Source: Trichoderma breve (lineage: Eukaryota > Ascomycota > Sordariomycetes > Hypocreales > Hypocreaceae). Taken from it: a DNA stretch of 64,000 nt. The notes under the pieces are model-generated. The model had not been told where the DNA came from, did no database searches, and saw only the letters and a program-made list of their open reading frames with translations. The position numbers and the translations under genes were made by a program. The stretch lies in assembly GCF_028502605.1 (NCBI RefSeq), contig NC_079232.1, positions 1,736,001-1,800,000 on the forward strand. Direction: 5' to 3'. How positions within the stretch are numbered: the first letter of the stretch is position 1; every line of letters begins with the position of its first letter. This document shows positions 1 to 9,271 of this stretch, piece by piece.

Positions 1-427
1 TGCTTCTTGCTCAGCATCATCAACGCCACTAAGGAGGGCCACTGATATCATCCCAACGAGCTTATAGCACATGTCAAGGGGTACTTTAGCGATACAGCAT
101 GCTCGAGTATGTTTAGATGGCATGACATCTTCTCCTTCTCCGGAGCAAAGTCCGCCAGCGGAGTTGTTAGTGGATATTTGCCGCCCGTAGACACAACGAG
201 TCTTTTTCCTAAACAAATATGAGTATGAAAGGCCGGCCCATAGGAGCACTGTGCCGAGACATGAAGAATGCATACAGTAGGCATCGGTTACAGGCAGGAA
301 GAGCTCTGTCGCAGCGGGTCTTGGCTCTTTTGCATTGATGGCAAACTCCGGCCGCTCTGCCGAAGACTGGAAATTGGGGCGGAATATGTAGAGTCGTGTA
401 ATCCGATGTAGAAGCCGATGCCTGCAT
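1..427 (-). CDS. Zn2Cys6 transcription factor, N-terminal part (runs off the left edge)
   Basis: N-terminal part of a fungal zinc-cluster DNA-binding regulator, expected to act in the nucleus. Exon 1 is 276-427 and exon 2 is 1-208, with an intron 209-275 (donor GTATGC, acceptor TTTAG). Splicing joins CNRCLL to KKTRCVY and completes a canonical C-X2-C-X6-C-X6-C-X2-C-X6-C cluster with cysteines at residues 29, 32, 39, 46, 49 and 56; unspliced, the frame stops before the last cysteine. After the cluster only about 57 residues are visible, so the regulatory domain lies outside the window. The gene is divergent from the NmrA-like gene at 953, with about 525 bp between the two starts, so they may share control. 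The target pathway cannot be read from what is present. Confidence 0.88.
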
Positions 428-952
428 GGTCTTGTAGCTATCAATTCAGATACAACCGTGCTGTAGCGTTCAAGTCAATTCTCCGCGGATAGCTGTAACG
501 TTATGACCCCAAAGATACTTGTACGGAAGAGAGATTCTGTTAATGGGGCATGTAAGCTATAAGATACATGGAATAAAACTCCCGAGACGTTTGCTACCGT
601 GGGGCCGGCCGTTTAACCTTGGGCCAGCTCACGGAACTAGGCAAATTATAAATCATGAGCAGGGTTCGGCCGATGCATTAGCGCCAGTTTTGTAAATCCA
701 TTTTGAGATTTCCGATGATAGTGCCATCCAATCAGAAGTTGCGCCGCAGTATGAGAGGCATCACTGTTTGTCCATATGGATATACTCGCCTTTGGAACGT
801 GAGTTGTAGATGAGTTGGAATTTTGTAGACTGGATGTCTATAAAAGCCTGATGTATCTCCCTTCATCTTGATCGAAACCACTTACTTGCACACCATCAGA
901 AATAAAGAGTACTTGAGCTATTGAGTCTTCATATCACCCCATTGCAGAAAAG
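428..952. other. Divergent intergenic region
   Basis: Non-coding spacer between the start of the zinc-cluster regulator (minus strand) and the NmrA-like gene (plus strand). It must hold both promoters. Apart from the TATA-like box at 839-846 no site was recognised. Confidence 0.6.
839..846 (+). promoter_or_regulatory. TATA box of the NmrA-like gene
   Basis: The sequence TATAAAAG lies 107 bp upstream of the ATG at 953. Position and sequence fit a TATA element of a strongly inducible fungal gene; the transcription start itself was not seen. Confidence 0.55.
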
Positions 953-1930
953 ATGTCGTCAATCAAGAACGTCGCAGTTCTTGGAGTAAGTTTTCCATTA
1001 TTTTATTGAAATACTGTAATCTAAATTCATCAGGCCACTGGAAATGTCGGTAAAACTTCAGTTCCCGCTTTGCTTTCTGCTGGCTTCGTCGTGACAATCA
1101 TTGCAAGACCAGAGAGCACCGCTACCTATCCCGAAGGAGTCACCGTCAAGAAGGCCTCGTATGATGATCTTGAGACACTTACCGAGGTCCTTAAGGGCCA
1201 AGATGCACTTGTCGAAGCATTCAATCCTGCTGCAGCTGAGCACCAAAGCATTATCGTGCGAGCCGCTCTGGCTGCTGGCGTGCGTCGTCTGATTACGCCT
1301 GAATTCAGTACTGATTCCTTCTCGGCTCACGCTGAGGAAGTCGGGATCTTTGAGCCTAAGCGGAAGGCTCAAAAGGAGCTTGAAGAGCTCACATCTGCGC
1401 CTGGTTGCATCCTCTCCTGGACGGCCATCATCCCCGGAGGGTGGTTTGACTGGGGCATTGAGGGTGGATTCTTTTGGATTGACAAGAAGCAGAAGACCAT
1501 CACTCGCTTCGGATCGGGCAACCAAAAGGTGTCCATCAGTCGCGTGCAACTGTGCGCCGAGACCATTGTTACTGTTCTTCAAAACCCAGACAAGTATCGC
1601 AATCGTGTCGCCTACGTTGCAGATTATGCCGTCAGCACAAACGAATTCATCTCCATCATTAATGAGATTTCATCTGGGGAAGAATGGAAGGTGGTCGATG
1701 TCGATATTGAAGAGTTTAAGAAAGAAGGATTTAGGCTCTGGGATGAAGACACTAAGAATGGTGTGAAGACTCGGTTGTTCACTAAGGCATACACCATGCT
1801 AGGGACTGTTGCACTGTTTGATGAAGAGAATCGCTACGACGCGGATTATTCGTACAAGCAAGAGCCCGGAACTGGCCGACCGATTGAGAGCCTCAAGGAA
1901 GAGCTGAAGAAGTTGCTGGGTTACAATTGA
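953..1930 (+). CDS. NmrA-like / isoflavone-reductase-like NAD(P)-binding protein
   Basis: Predicted cytosolic atypical short-chain dehydrogenase of the NmrA/isoflavone-reductase group; members either reduce small phenolic or other secondary substrates or act as NADP-sensing regulators. Exon 1 is 953-985, the intron 986-1033 (GTAAGT..CAG), exon 2 1034-1930, giving 309 residues, which is normal for the family. The junction rebuilds the nucleotide-binding loop GATGNVG at residues 11-17, so the short first exon is required. A conserved ITPEFSTD segment and a PGGWFDWG stretch follow in the middle. There is no signal peptide. The gene has its own TATA box and is divergent from a zinc-cluster regulator, an arrangement often seen for an inducible enzyme and its regulator (inference). 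The substrate is unknown. Confidence 0.88.
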
Positions 1931-2766
1931 AGCGGTTACTATCCTGCATTGCACATGGTTCGGATTTACAAACTGGATCAGTTGAATCAGATCAAGCTAC
2001 TTGAACAATTTGTTTTCAATCAATATCTTTTATATATCTAAATATGACTGTTGAAGTCTTTGAACCATCTTGAATACCGATGCTTAGCATTATGCCTCCC
2101 GTAGGAAGTGATCCATGAAGTGAACAGCCTTGGCTTTTGCGCATCGTGCAAATCGAAGAAGATATGCTGACCACATTGATAGTAAAATCTCATGCAACAC
2201 ATTAGATAGCTTCAAAGGAATAACATCGCAGCTCTGTGTGTTTCTCATCTCTCTTGGGCCCTTGTCTAAAGTAGCACCAGGGTAGCTCCACGGTAGAATG
2301 AGCTTGTCGCTGAGCTATGCGCCACACGCTCACTTTTGTCACAAAGCAACAAATTAAGATCCAAGGCATCGAGGCCAAAGAACCTAATAGCGACGCCTTT
2401 GTAGCCTGAATGGCTTCCATTGTAATAGCTCTTCTACGGAGTAATGACATTACACAGCACAGTCACAATCAGTCACACAAAGTGGTTATCAGCGATGATA
2501 AATGTAGATCTCAGAATGAAACGGCACCGGTACGGAGGACAACCAAATGCCGAGATTAACGAAGGATCCATTCAAGAATTCCTCTCCAAACGTCCTCAAG
2601 CCAAAAAGGCCTTGCCGGAATCGATGTCCATAGTAGACACCGCGCGGCGGACATTCGTGACTATCTGGAGAAGAAAGAGAGAGAAAAGAGAAGAAAATCC
2701 CACGAGAGCGAAATTTCCTAAGAAGACCCGCGAAGAAAAAAAAGATGAGTCAGCATTTACATCTAG

Positions 2767-2811
2767 CACGTGATGCCGGCGAGATCTGGAGCGAGAGTTG
2801 CTTCTCACGTG
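2767..2811. promoter_or_regulatory. Pair of CACGTG E-boxes upstream of SDH3
   Basis: CACGTG occurs at 2767-2772 and again at 2806-2811, the second within the longer palindrome TCACGTGA. They are 39 bp apart and about 225-265 bp upstream of the SDH3 start. CACGTG is the core bound by bHLH factors of the Cbf1 type; use here is inferred from position only. Confidence 0.45.
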
Positions 2812-2848
2812 AGTTCTTGCTCTAGAGATGATGAATTGGAGCTCCCTG

Positions 2849-2853
2849 ATTGG
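2849..2853 (-). promoter_or_regulatory. Reversed CCAAT box upstream of SDH3
   Basis: ATTGG on the plus strand (CCAAT on the minus) lies 181 bp upstream of the SDH3 start. CCAAT is the target of the HAP complex, a known controller of respiratory genes in fungi. A single pentamer is weak evidence by itself. Confidence 0.35.
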
Positions 2854-3033
2854 CCCACCTAAACCGAGGAACCGACGCAGTTCCGTTCCGAAGAAGCTCG
2901 ATCCAAACCCGCAAACCGACGACAGCAACCGGCGAAACGGCTTCTTCTTTGTCTGGGGGAAAGTCGAACAGCAATTGAAAATCGCCGCTCCGATCTCGAA
3001 TCTCCTCTTTCCATCCAAGTCATCTCGCCCAAC

Positions 3034-3822
3034 ATGATCGCCCACCGGCTCGGCCTCGCTGCCGTGCGCAGTACGTTGCTCTTCTTTTTTTTCCCCTCCT
3101 CGGCAGCTTTGCTTTTGGCCTTCACATGCAATCTGCGAATAGCCTCACCACGAACGTTCTCTGACATCGAACTGCTTTCATAGGCGCGACGAAGCCCAAT
3201 GTCTTCTTCAGGCAGAACATCCCGCGCATGGTCCTCGCCTCTGCCATGTCAACCTCCCAGGCCCGGTAAGCCCGCGCCCAAATCCAAACTGCCCCTCCAT
3301 GAAACAACAAACCGAGGAAACAAGAGAAGGAAACAGCTTTGCTAACATAGACCCCCCCGTCTCTCTCTTCTCCGCAGACCCGTATCGACCCAGAAGCTCT
3401 CCCAGGAGGAAGGCCAGCAAGTCCTCGTCAACCAGCGCCTGAACCGCCCCGTCTCCCCCAACCTGGGCATCTACAAGATGGAGCAGACCTGGTTCGGCGC
3501 CTCCGCCTGGACTCGTATCACCGGCTGCGTGCTCTCCGGCGCCGCCTACGTCTACTTCACCGCATACCTCGCCTCCCCTCTCCTGGGTCTCCACGTCGAG
3601 AGCGCCGCGCTTGCATCCGGCTTCGCTGCCCTGCCCTTCGTCGTCAAGGGCGCCATCAAGTTCGCTCTGGCTTTCCCCTTCACCTTCCACTTCATCAACG
3701 GCATCAAGCACCTGGTCTACGACTTGGGTATTGGATTCGCTAAGACCCAGATTAAGAGGGGAGAGGCTGCTCTGTGGATATCGAGCTTTCTCGGTGGTGG
3801 CTACCTGGCTTTTGGCTTGTAA
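3034..3822 (+). CDS. SDH3: Succinate dehydrogenase cytochrome b560 subunit (complex II membrane anchor)
   Basis: SdhC-type subunit of mitochondrial complex II; with SDH4 it anchors the catalytic SDH1/SDH2 pair in the inner membrane and helps form the quinone and haem sites. Three exons: 3034-3070, 3184-3265 and 3378-3822, giving 187 residues. The first two exons encode a basic, hydroxylated mitochondrial presequence. The mature part carries the SdhC signature around RPVSPNLGIYKMEQTW (about residues 68-83), then three hydrophobic helices, with an HFINGIKHLVYD segment before the last one that contains the expected haem-ligand region. Length is typical. The gene converges on TAF6 with 266 bp between stop codons. 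The upstream region has two CACGTG boxes and a CCAAT box, in keeping with respiratory-gene control (inference). Confidence 0.93.
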
Positions 3823-4088
3823 AGGAGCATCGATGGATGGCTTGGAAGAAAGAAGGAAAAATCAACACCGGGCGGGCAGCGGGCGGTGTATGTAAAATAA
3901 ATGGCCATCAAAGGGCCTTTTCTGATTAATTGTCCAAAAATATTTTATTAAAAAGTTTACAAACAACCCGAATGCCATGTATCGATGACAGGGCGTCAGC
4001 TCATCTCCTGGATATCAACCAATCCGAAACGCCGTGCGCCTTCTCATATGCTGCGTCAGCTGTAGCTGTTTTCCTTAACTAGTACTCC

Positions 4089-5559
4089 TTACTCCAAAAA
4101 CCGGGCATCGAGAATGGTCTTGATGAGCTGGTGATTGCGAGTAGAAGCAATCTTCTCGCCAACAATGGGACCAATGAAGTCATTTAGGTCAGAAAGTTCC
4201 GAGGCGGGGGCGTTGCCATTTACCCCGTTCATTTGCGCCTCGGCAGCATCCGTAGTGTCCGTCTTCTGCGCGAGAGAGGCTACAGCCTGCACCAGTCCCT
4301 GAACGAGCATCTCATACTCGATCGAGCCCTCCGACTTTTCTTTCAAGGGCTGGAGAATTCCCGAGTCGAAACTCTTGAGGTTTCGCAACACCAAGACTCG
4401 GATTGCCTCCATTCCTCCAGCCTCAAGCAGACCGTGGATGGCACCATACAATACGGCAGGAGGCTTCGTGGGGTCCAGGAAGTATTTTAGACATGTCCTT
4501 GTAAGTTTTGGTCGGAGCAAAGAGTTTGAAGCTGAGTATTTGCGTGCAATACGGCCAAGTAGTGAGGCTGCTAGCTGTCGAATATCATACTGCTCTTTGA
4601 GAGAATCTTGACCCTCCTCAGTGCCCAGTTTTCTAGCCATCAGGCACGTCAGCACGGGCGCAGAGAGAGAACTGGCATATGGGTCCAGGAACAAGCTCTT
4701 GTTCTCGATCAAAGCGTTTGTCAGTTCCATCATCTGCTTCAAGGTGAATGTGTCGTCTAGCTGATGTGTGACCCTGTCCATGATGAAGTTGATAAAGTAT
4801 GGGACCAATTGATGCAGGCCGGGGTCGTCCCTGACAGACCCAAGCGCCGCCTGACGCAGTCGAATGACCTCCTCATCTGGGTTATCATCGAGGATAGCAG
4901 CCTGGATCTTGTCGAAGTAAAGAATGAGCTCCTTGCTCACAATGTGCTTAACAGAGGGCTGGCCGGAGGCAGCATCATTCCCAGCAAGGGCAGACAGCGC
5001 AGGGTTAGCACCTGGTCCCTTGGGCAACAAGTCTTGTGGTCGCAACTCGGCCGAGGTCGGGTTCTGGGGGATAGAAGGCTGAACGCCCTCAATGGCGAGC
5101 CAGTGTGCTACGTTAAGCTGTCAGCGGAGCTGTCCAGAGCTGTGTCCATCGCATATAAGATGAAAACTCACCAGTAAAGTTCATGTCTCGCGGCACTCTA
5201 GGCAGCGGTGCATTGATCAGTTTCTCGAAATCCACCTCTTCATCCTCGATGTAGAACAACGGCTGGCCGGGTCCCAAGCTTGCCTCGCCATACCGAAGAG
5301 GCCGCGTGGAGTCGTAGCCATACAAGGGCTCGGCATCCAAAACCTTGAGAGCCAGAGAAACGTCATTGACGGTCATCGTCGTCCGTCGTGCAGCGCGCAT
5401 GAGGCGCAGAGCTTCGATAATGACCTGGCCAATACGGTATTCGACATCCTGTGTGAGAGCCTTGAGAGCCTCGTCGCTCATGGAGCCAATGCCCACCGAC
5501 TCGGCAACATCCTTGACATTTTCGGTATTCCACAGCAGTTTGGGCGTTTCGCTCGCCAT
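4089..5559 (-). CDS. TAF6: TFIID subunit TAF6 (also SAGA-type complexes)
   Basis: General transcription factor subunit. TAF6 pairs with TAF9 through a histone fold and is a scaffold of TFIID and, in fungi, of SAGA. Exon 1 is 5172-5559 and exon 2 4089-5107, with a 64-nt intron 5108-5171 (GTGAGT..TAG); the product has 468 residues, close to the fission yeast protein. Residues about 6-75 form the H4-like histone fold (segments [15 protein letters not shown] and [17 protein letters not shown]). A linker with [13 protein letters not shown] follows, and the second half is helical and matches the TAF6 HEAT-repeat domain ([17 protein letters not shown] onward). The reading frame is open for 40 codons upstream of the chosen ATG, but the family begins near [10 protein letters not shown], so this start was preferred. 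The C-terminus after about residue 400 is low-complexity before a short conserved end. Confidence 0.95.
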
Positions 5560-6376
5560 ATTGGCCGTCTTCTGGGCGATGCGAAGCTGCGAATACGGTC
5601 GATGTTGGGTGGCTAGCTGGCTGGAAAGCGATTCGCGTGCGGATTGACGTGAGGCTGAGGATGGATGACCTGCGAGCAACTTTGGACCACTACCAGCGAA
5701 TTGTGGGGGAGAGCGAACGGATTAGATAAGCCAAAATCCGGCAGCCGAATACATGTATCTACATCCCTAAGATAATGGAATATTGAATCAAAATGTTGTA
5801 AATATATAATAATAGTATAATATGATATTATTTCATTTTTGGAATTCCATATCAAGCACTATTGTGTGTCTGCCATAAAATGAATCTTTTTTCCTAGGTA
5901 TACCTAAGGAAAGGCACCGCAAGCGGACATCTGCACTGAATCAGCAACAGGCTTCGGAGACCCCACTGCAGCAGCTAGTGTTGAGCTCCTACAGCACATG
6001 CTACAGCGGCTCTAATGGGGTTCGCTGCAGTGCTCCCCGGTACGTCATCAATGCCTGGGTAGCGGCGGTTTGGTGGGATTCGCATCTCTGCATCCCGACA
6101 CCTTCAATTAGACAGCCAGGTTGCTCTTAAGACGGACCAATCTACATGTTTGTCACTGGCTGCGACCTATTAGGTAATTCTCATCTTCCAAGCGAGGAAT
6201 TGGAAATGTTCCTCCTTTTCAAGGTGACTGACTCGACAATTCACTCATGATAGACGCGATGATACAGGGGGGTGAGACAAGCCAAGTTTAGAAGTGGCAT
6301 GGATATTTAACAATTTGCTACTCTATTTCGAGCTACCTAGGCGACAAAAGACAAAAAGAGACCCAAAAATGCCCAC
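5560..6376. other. Intergenic region upstream of TAF6
   Basis: No gene is supported here. The interval contains the TAF6 promoter, an AT-rich stretch at about 5790-5840, and a 9-bp inverted repeat (CACTGCAGC at 5964-5972 and GCTGCAGTG at 6024-6032) separated by 51 bp. Its right end is the 3' flank of the HSP31-like gene. Confidence 0.55.
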
Positions 6377-7153
6377 TTAAGCACCAATAGCCTTGGCAAG
6401 AGCCTCACCAAGGTCCGAAGCAGAAGTCGGGTTCTGGCCCGTGATGAGGGTGCCATCCACAACAACCTTGTTGCCAAAGACGGCCGTCTGGACAAACTTT
6501 CCGCCGACGGCATTGACGCGGTCCTCGACGAGGAAGGGCATGGCGCTGGTCAGCTGGACGGCCTCCTCCTCGGCGTTGGTGAAGCCGGTGACCTCCTTGC
6601 CCTTGAGGAGGGGCTCGCCGTTGACTTTGGCGTTGACCAGGGCGATGGTGCCGTGGCAGACGGCGGAGACAATCTTGCCGGCGTTGTAAAACTCCTCAAT
6701 CAGGGCGATGGAGTCGGCGTCGTCGACGAGGTCGAACATGGGGCCGTGGCCACCGGGGTAGAAGATTGCGTCGAATTCGCCAGAGCGGCCGGCGAACTGC
6801 TTCAGGGGCAGGGTGTTCTCCCACAGGGACTTGTTGTTGTTGAGGAAGCCGACGGAGATGGGGTCCTCCTTGGTGAGCTCGATGGAGGCGGGATCGAGAG
6901 GGGCGACGCCGCCCTTGGGAGAGACGACGGTGACCTCGACGTTCTTGCCGGAGAGGACATGGTAAGGGTGCGCGAACTCGGGCTGTGATTTATGAGGTCA
7001 GAGCTAGTTACCAATTGAAAGTTGGGATTGGAGAGGAGGAGGAGAGAGGAAGAGAGGAAGATAGAGACATACCAAGTACCAGCCAGAGGATCGGTCAATA
7101 GCGTCAATCTTGTCGTGGGAGGTGAGAACAACGAGGACCTTCTTGGGAGCCAT
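6377..7153 (-). CDS. HSP31-like DJ-1/PfpI family protein (glyoxalase III / D-lactate dehydratase type)
   Basis: Member of the class I glutamine-amidotransferase-like superfamily, HSP31 branch. Relatives convert methylglyoxal to D-lactate without glutathione and act as stress chaperones in the cytosol. Exon 1 is 7073-7153 and exon 2 6377-6982 with a 90-nt intron (GTATGT..CAG), giving 228 residues. The nucleophile elbow AVCHG places Cys136-His137, and Glu29 in PEFAHP corresponds to the third active-site residue, so all expected catalytic positions are present. The segment FYPGGHGPMFDL is the family signature before the elbow. A TATATAAAG element lies about 150 bp upstream. No signal peptide or membrane segment was seen. 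Activity is inferred from family motifs. Confidence 0.92.
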
Positions 7154-7301
7154 TGTGTCTGAGTTGTGGATTGTAGATGTAGATTGTTGTGAATTGGTTG
7201 CTTTGGAGATGTGCTGAGATTCCGAGGGTTGGAGCTGTAGTCTGAGTGTTGAGTGCTTGCTTCTTGCTTCTTCTCAACCAACCATGAACAACGGCGACAC
7301 T

Positions 7302-7310
7302 CTTTATATA
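7302..7310 (-). promoter_or_regulatory. TATA box of the HSP31-like gene
   Basis: On the minus strand the sequence reads TATATAAAG, about 150 bp upstream of the ATG at 7153. This is a good TATA element for a stress-inducible gene; function is inferred. Confidence 0.5.
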
Positions 7311-8740
7311 TCCCTTTTTTCTCATCCCATCTCAATGCCACCTCTTCGGTCTCAAGCTCTCCACATGGCCAAACGATCGCCCACAATCAATGAAGCTGCC
7401 CCTCATTTTTTTTCCTTCGTTTTCAATGCAAACAGCTTCTCCAGGCTTCTTTCGGCATGTTGTCCGTCCGCCTTGACGCTCATCATTGGTCCAGCGCGCG
7501 GCAAAGTCCAGCCCAGACCTTCATAGTCAAAACTCCCCGTGCCGCGGCTTGTTTGACGTTGGAAGCGCGTCACAGAATGAACCTTGGGAGGCTCGACGGA
7601 TCTTGTTCCGAATGTTTCGATTATCTAATACCAGCTTCTCCATAATTGTTGCTCAATTCAATGCGCAAAAGCAGAGAAAGGCGACAAAGGCGACGGTGCA
7701 TGACTGAGATGAGTCAGCTACAGCTCGGATGATGCCGCAGGGTACGTGGGTCTTGTACCTGAAGAGCGGCGGAATGTCCCGCAGGGCTGGCCGTGCGGGT
7801 ACGTACCGTTGAAGGACTTAAGATGTTATTCTCCGGATGGCAAGAAGCAGAAGCTCAGATGAGTTGAAGATGATGCTTTGCTTGGAGTAATCATCAATGC
7901 GTTTTTTTCTCTTCTTTTGTTTGTAAGCAGCTTCTTTTCTCATCATCTGCTGAGTTGGATTGGTGATCAATGGAAAGGACTCGGCTCCTATCTTGCCACC
8001 GGTCCGAGTTTGAGAGACGGCAGAACGAAGGTTTGAATCAGTAATATAGAATTGAGAACTCTGTGTAGGTATGTGGCATTGAAAGGGACATCTCTGACCG
8101 ACAACTTGCGACAATGAGTACAAAGGATATAGAATGCCGTCAATTTGCCAATGCAGTTAAGATCTGCTCAAGGAGATAGCAGCAAGACTTGAACAAGTTT
8201 ATCCTCTGTCGCCACTTACACATGGAACATGCTGATGATATATTTCTCGACTTTGTCCAAGTTACATTACGGCTATTCAATCTTGCGAATAGTTGCAATT
8301 TAAACCTTCTCTGTTATTTGTGAGTCCAAAACCCCCAACTAATATGACAACTTATCTTGCCAGAGCACCGTCTCCTTTCACTTATAGATGTATACCAAAG
8401 GCACACTACAGATTCAGCAAAGGATAGACTACAATCACCTGATAACAGGTATTCTGCCATCGAACAAAGGCACATCATGTTACCAACAGACGACGAATAC
8501 GACCATTATGAAATTCGATTGCTGTCTCGCAAGTAATGCATCCCACATTCCGCATTCCCAAAAGCCGCACAAACCACACACCGGCATTTTCTCTCTTTTC
8601 AAGCCCTTGAAACAACTAAGTTACATAAATAAAAAGCAAAAAAGAAAACTGAAATAAAACCGCTCATAAACTGAAGCTTTCATATTTCACAGAGAGCCTC
8701 GAAAAGAAATAGAATAAAAAACAAATAAGACTGAAAAAAG

Positions 8741-8764
8741 AAAAAAAAAAAAAAAAAAAAAAAA
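8741..8764. repeat. 24-nt A homopolymer
   Basis: An uninterrupted run of 24 A (24 T on the minus strand), preceded by further A-rich sequence. It lies about 510 bp beyond the OPI1 stop codon. It could be a slippage-prone microsatellite or a trace of an old retroposed poly(A) tail. No target-site duplication was identified. Confidence 0.8.
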
Positions 8765-9271
8765 GTACAGTCAGCGCTTAAAAAACAAAAGGAATGGTCC
8801 CTGTAGGCCTCTCGCCAGACAAATCGTAGATTACACATTGAGGCACACAATCTCGATGGATTGAAGCCCCTCCCCTCCTTAGACGATAAATGAAAACCCG
8901 TATGAGCGAAAGAATATGTGTTGGTAATCGCGGAGGAGATAATAATAATAATAAAAAAAGAAATAGTCAGGGTTCGGGAACCCATTCCAACCCAGCCTTG
9001 CAAAAGTAGTCGTCTGTAGGCTTGACTCATCAAAGCCCATCACCAGCGACTAGATCAAGTCCTGTTGTCACCCTATCGCATCTTTTGCAATCTGCTGCAC
9101 TTGTTGGATATATCCTTGCCTTTGAGCCGATTAGAAGCTCTTATTTGATGAACTTCGTAAATGTTGCTTTTGCATACCCGTGCTGTCTCCCATTTAGCCT
9201 CGTCGTGATGGGTAATTCTCTTCCCCTGCCGTTCTCCTTCTTCTTCTGCTTTTCTTTTTCCAGTCACAGCA

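Larger units (their letters stand above)
1931..3033. other. Intergenic region upstream of SDH3
   Basis: About 1.1 kb with no convincing gene; the small reading frames have no recognisable domain and poor coding character. The right third carries two CACGTG boxes and a reversed CCAAT box, described separately, and is the likely SDH3 promoter. Confidence 0.6.
7154..9271. other. Intergenic region between the HSP31-like gene and OPI1
   Basis: About 2.1 kb without a supported gene. The left end holds the promoter of the HSP31-like gene and the right end is the 3' flank of OPI1. Small frames are unconserved-looking and AT-biased towards the right. A 24-nt A tract lies at 8741-8764. Confidence 0.55.

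Noticed and set aside
1058..1582. Long minus-strand frame opposite the NmrA-like gene
   Set aside because: It is an antisense shadow of a clear coding exon with family motifs on the plus strand.
3208..3711. 167-codon minus-strand frame over SDH3
   Set aside because: Antisense of the SDH3 third exon; Glu/Gly-rich composition comes from the GC-rich codons of the real gene.
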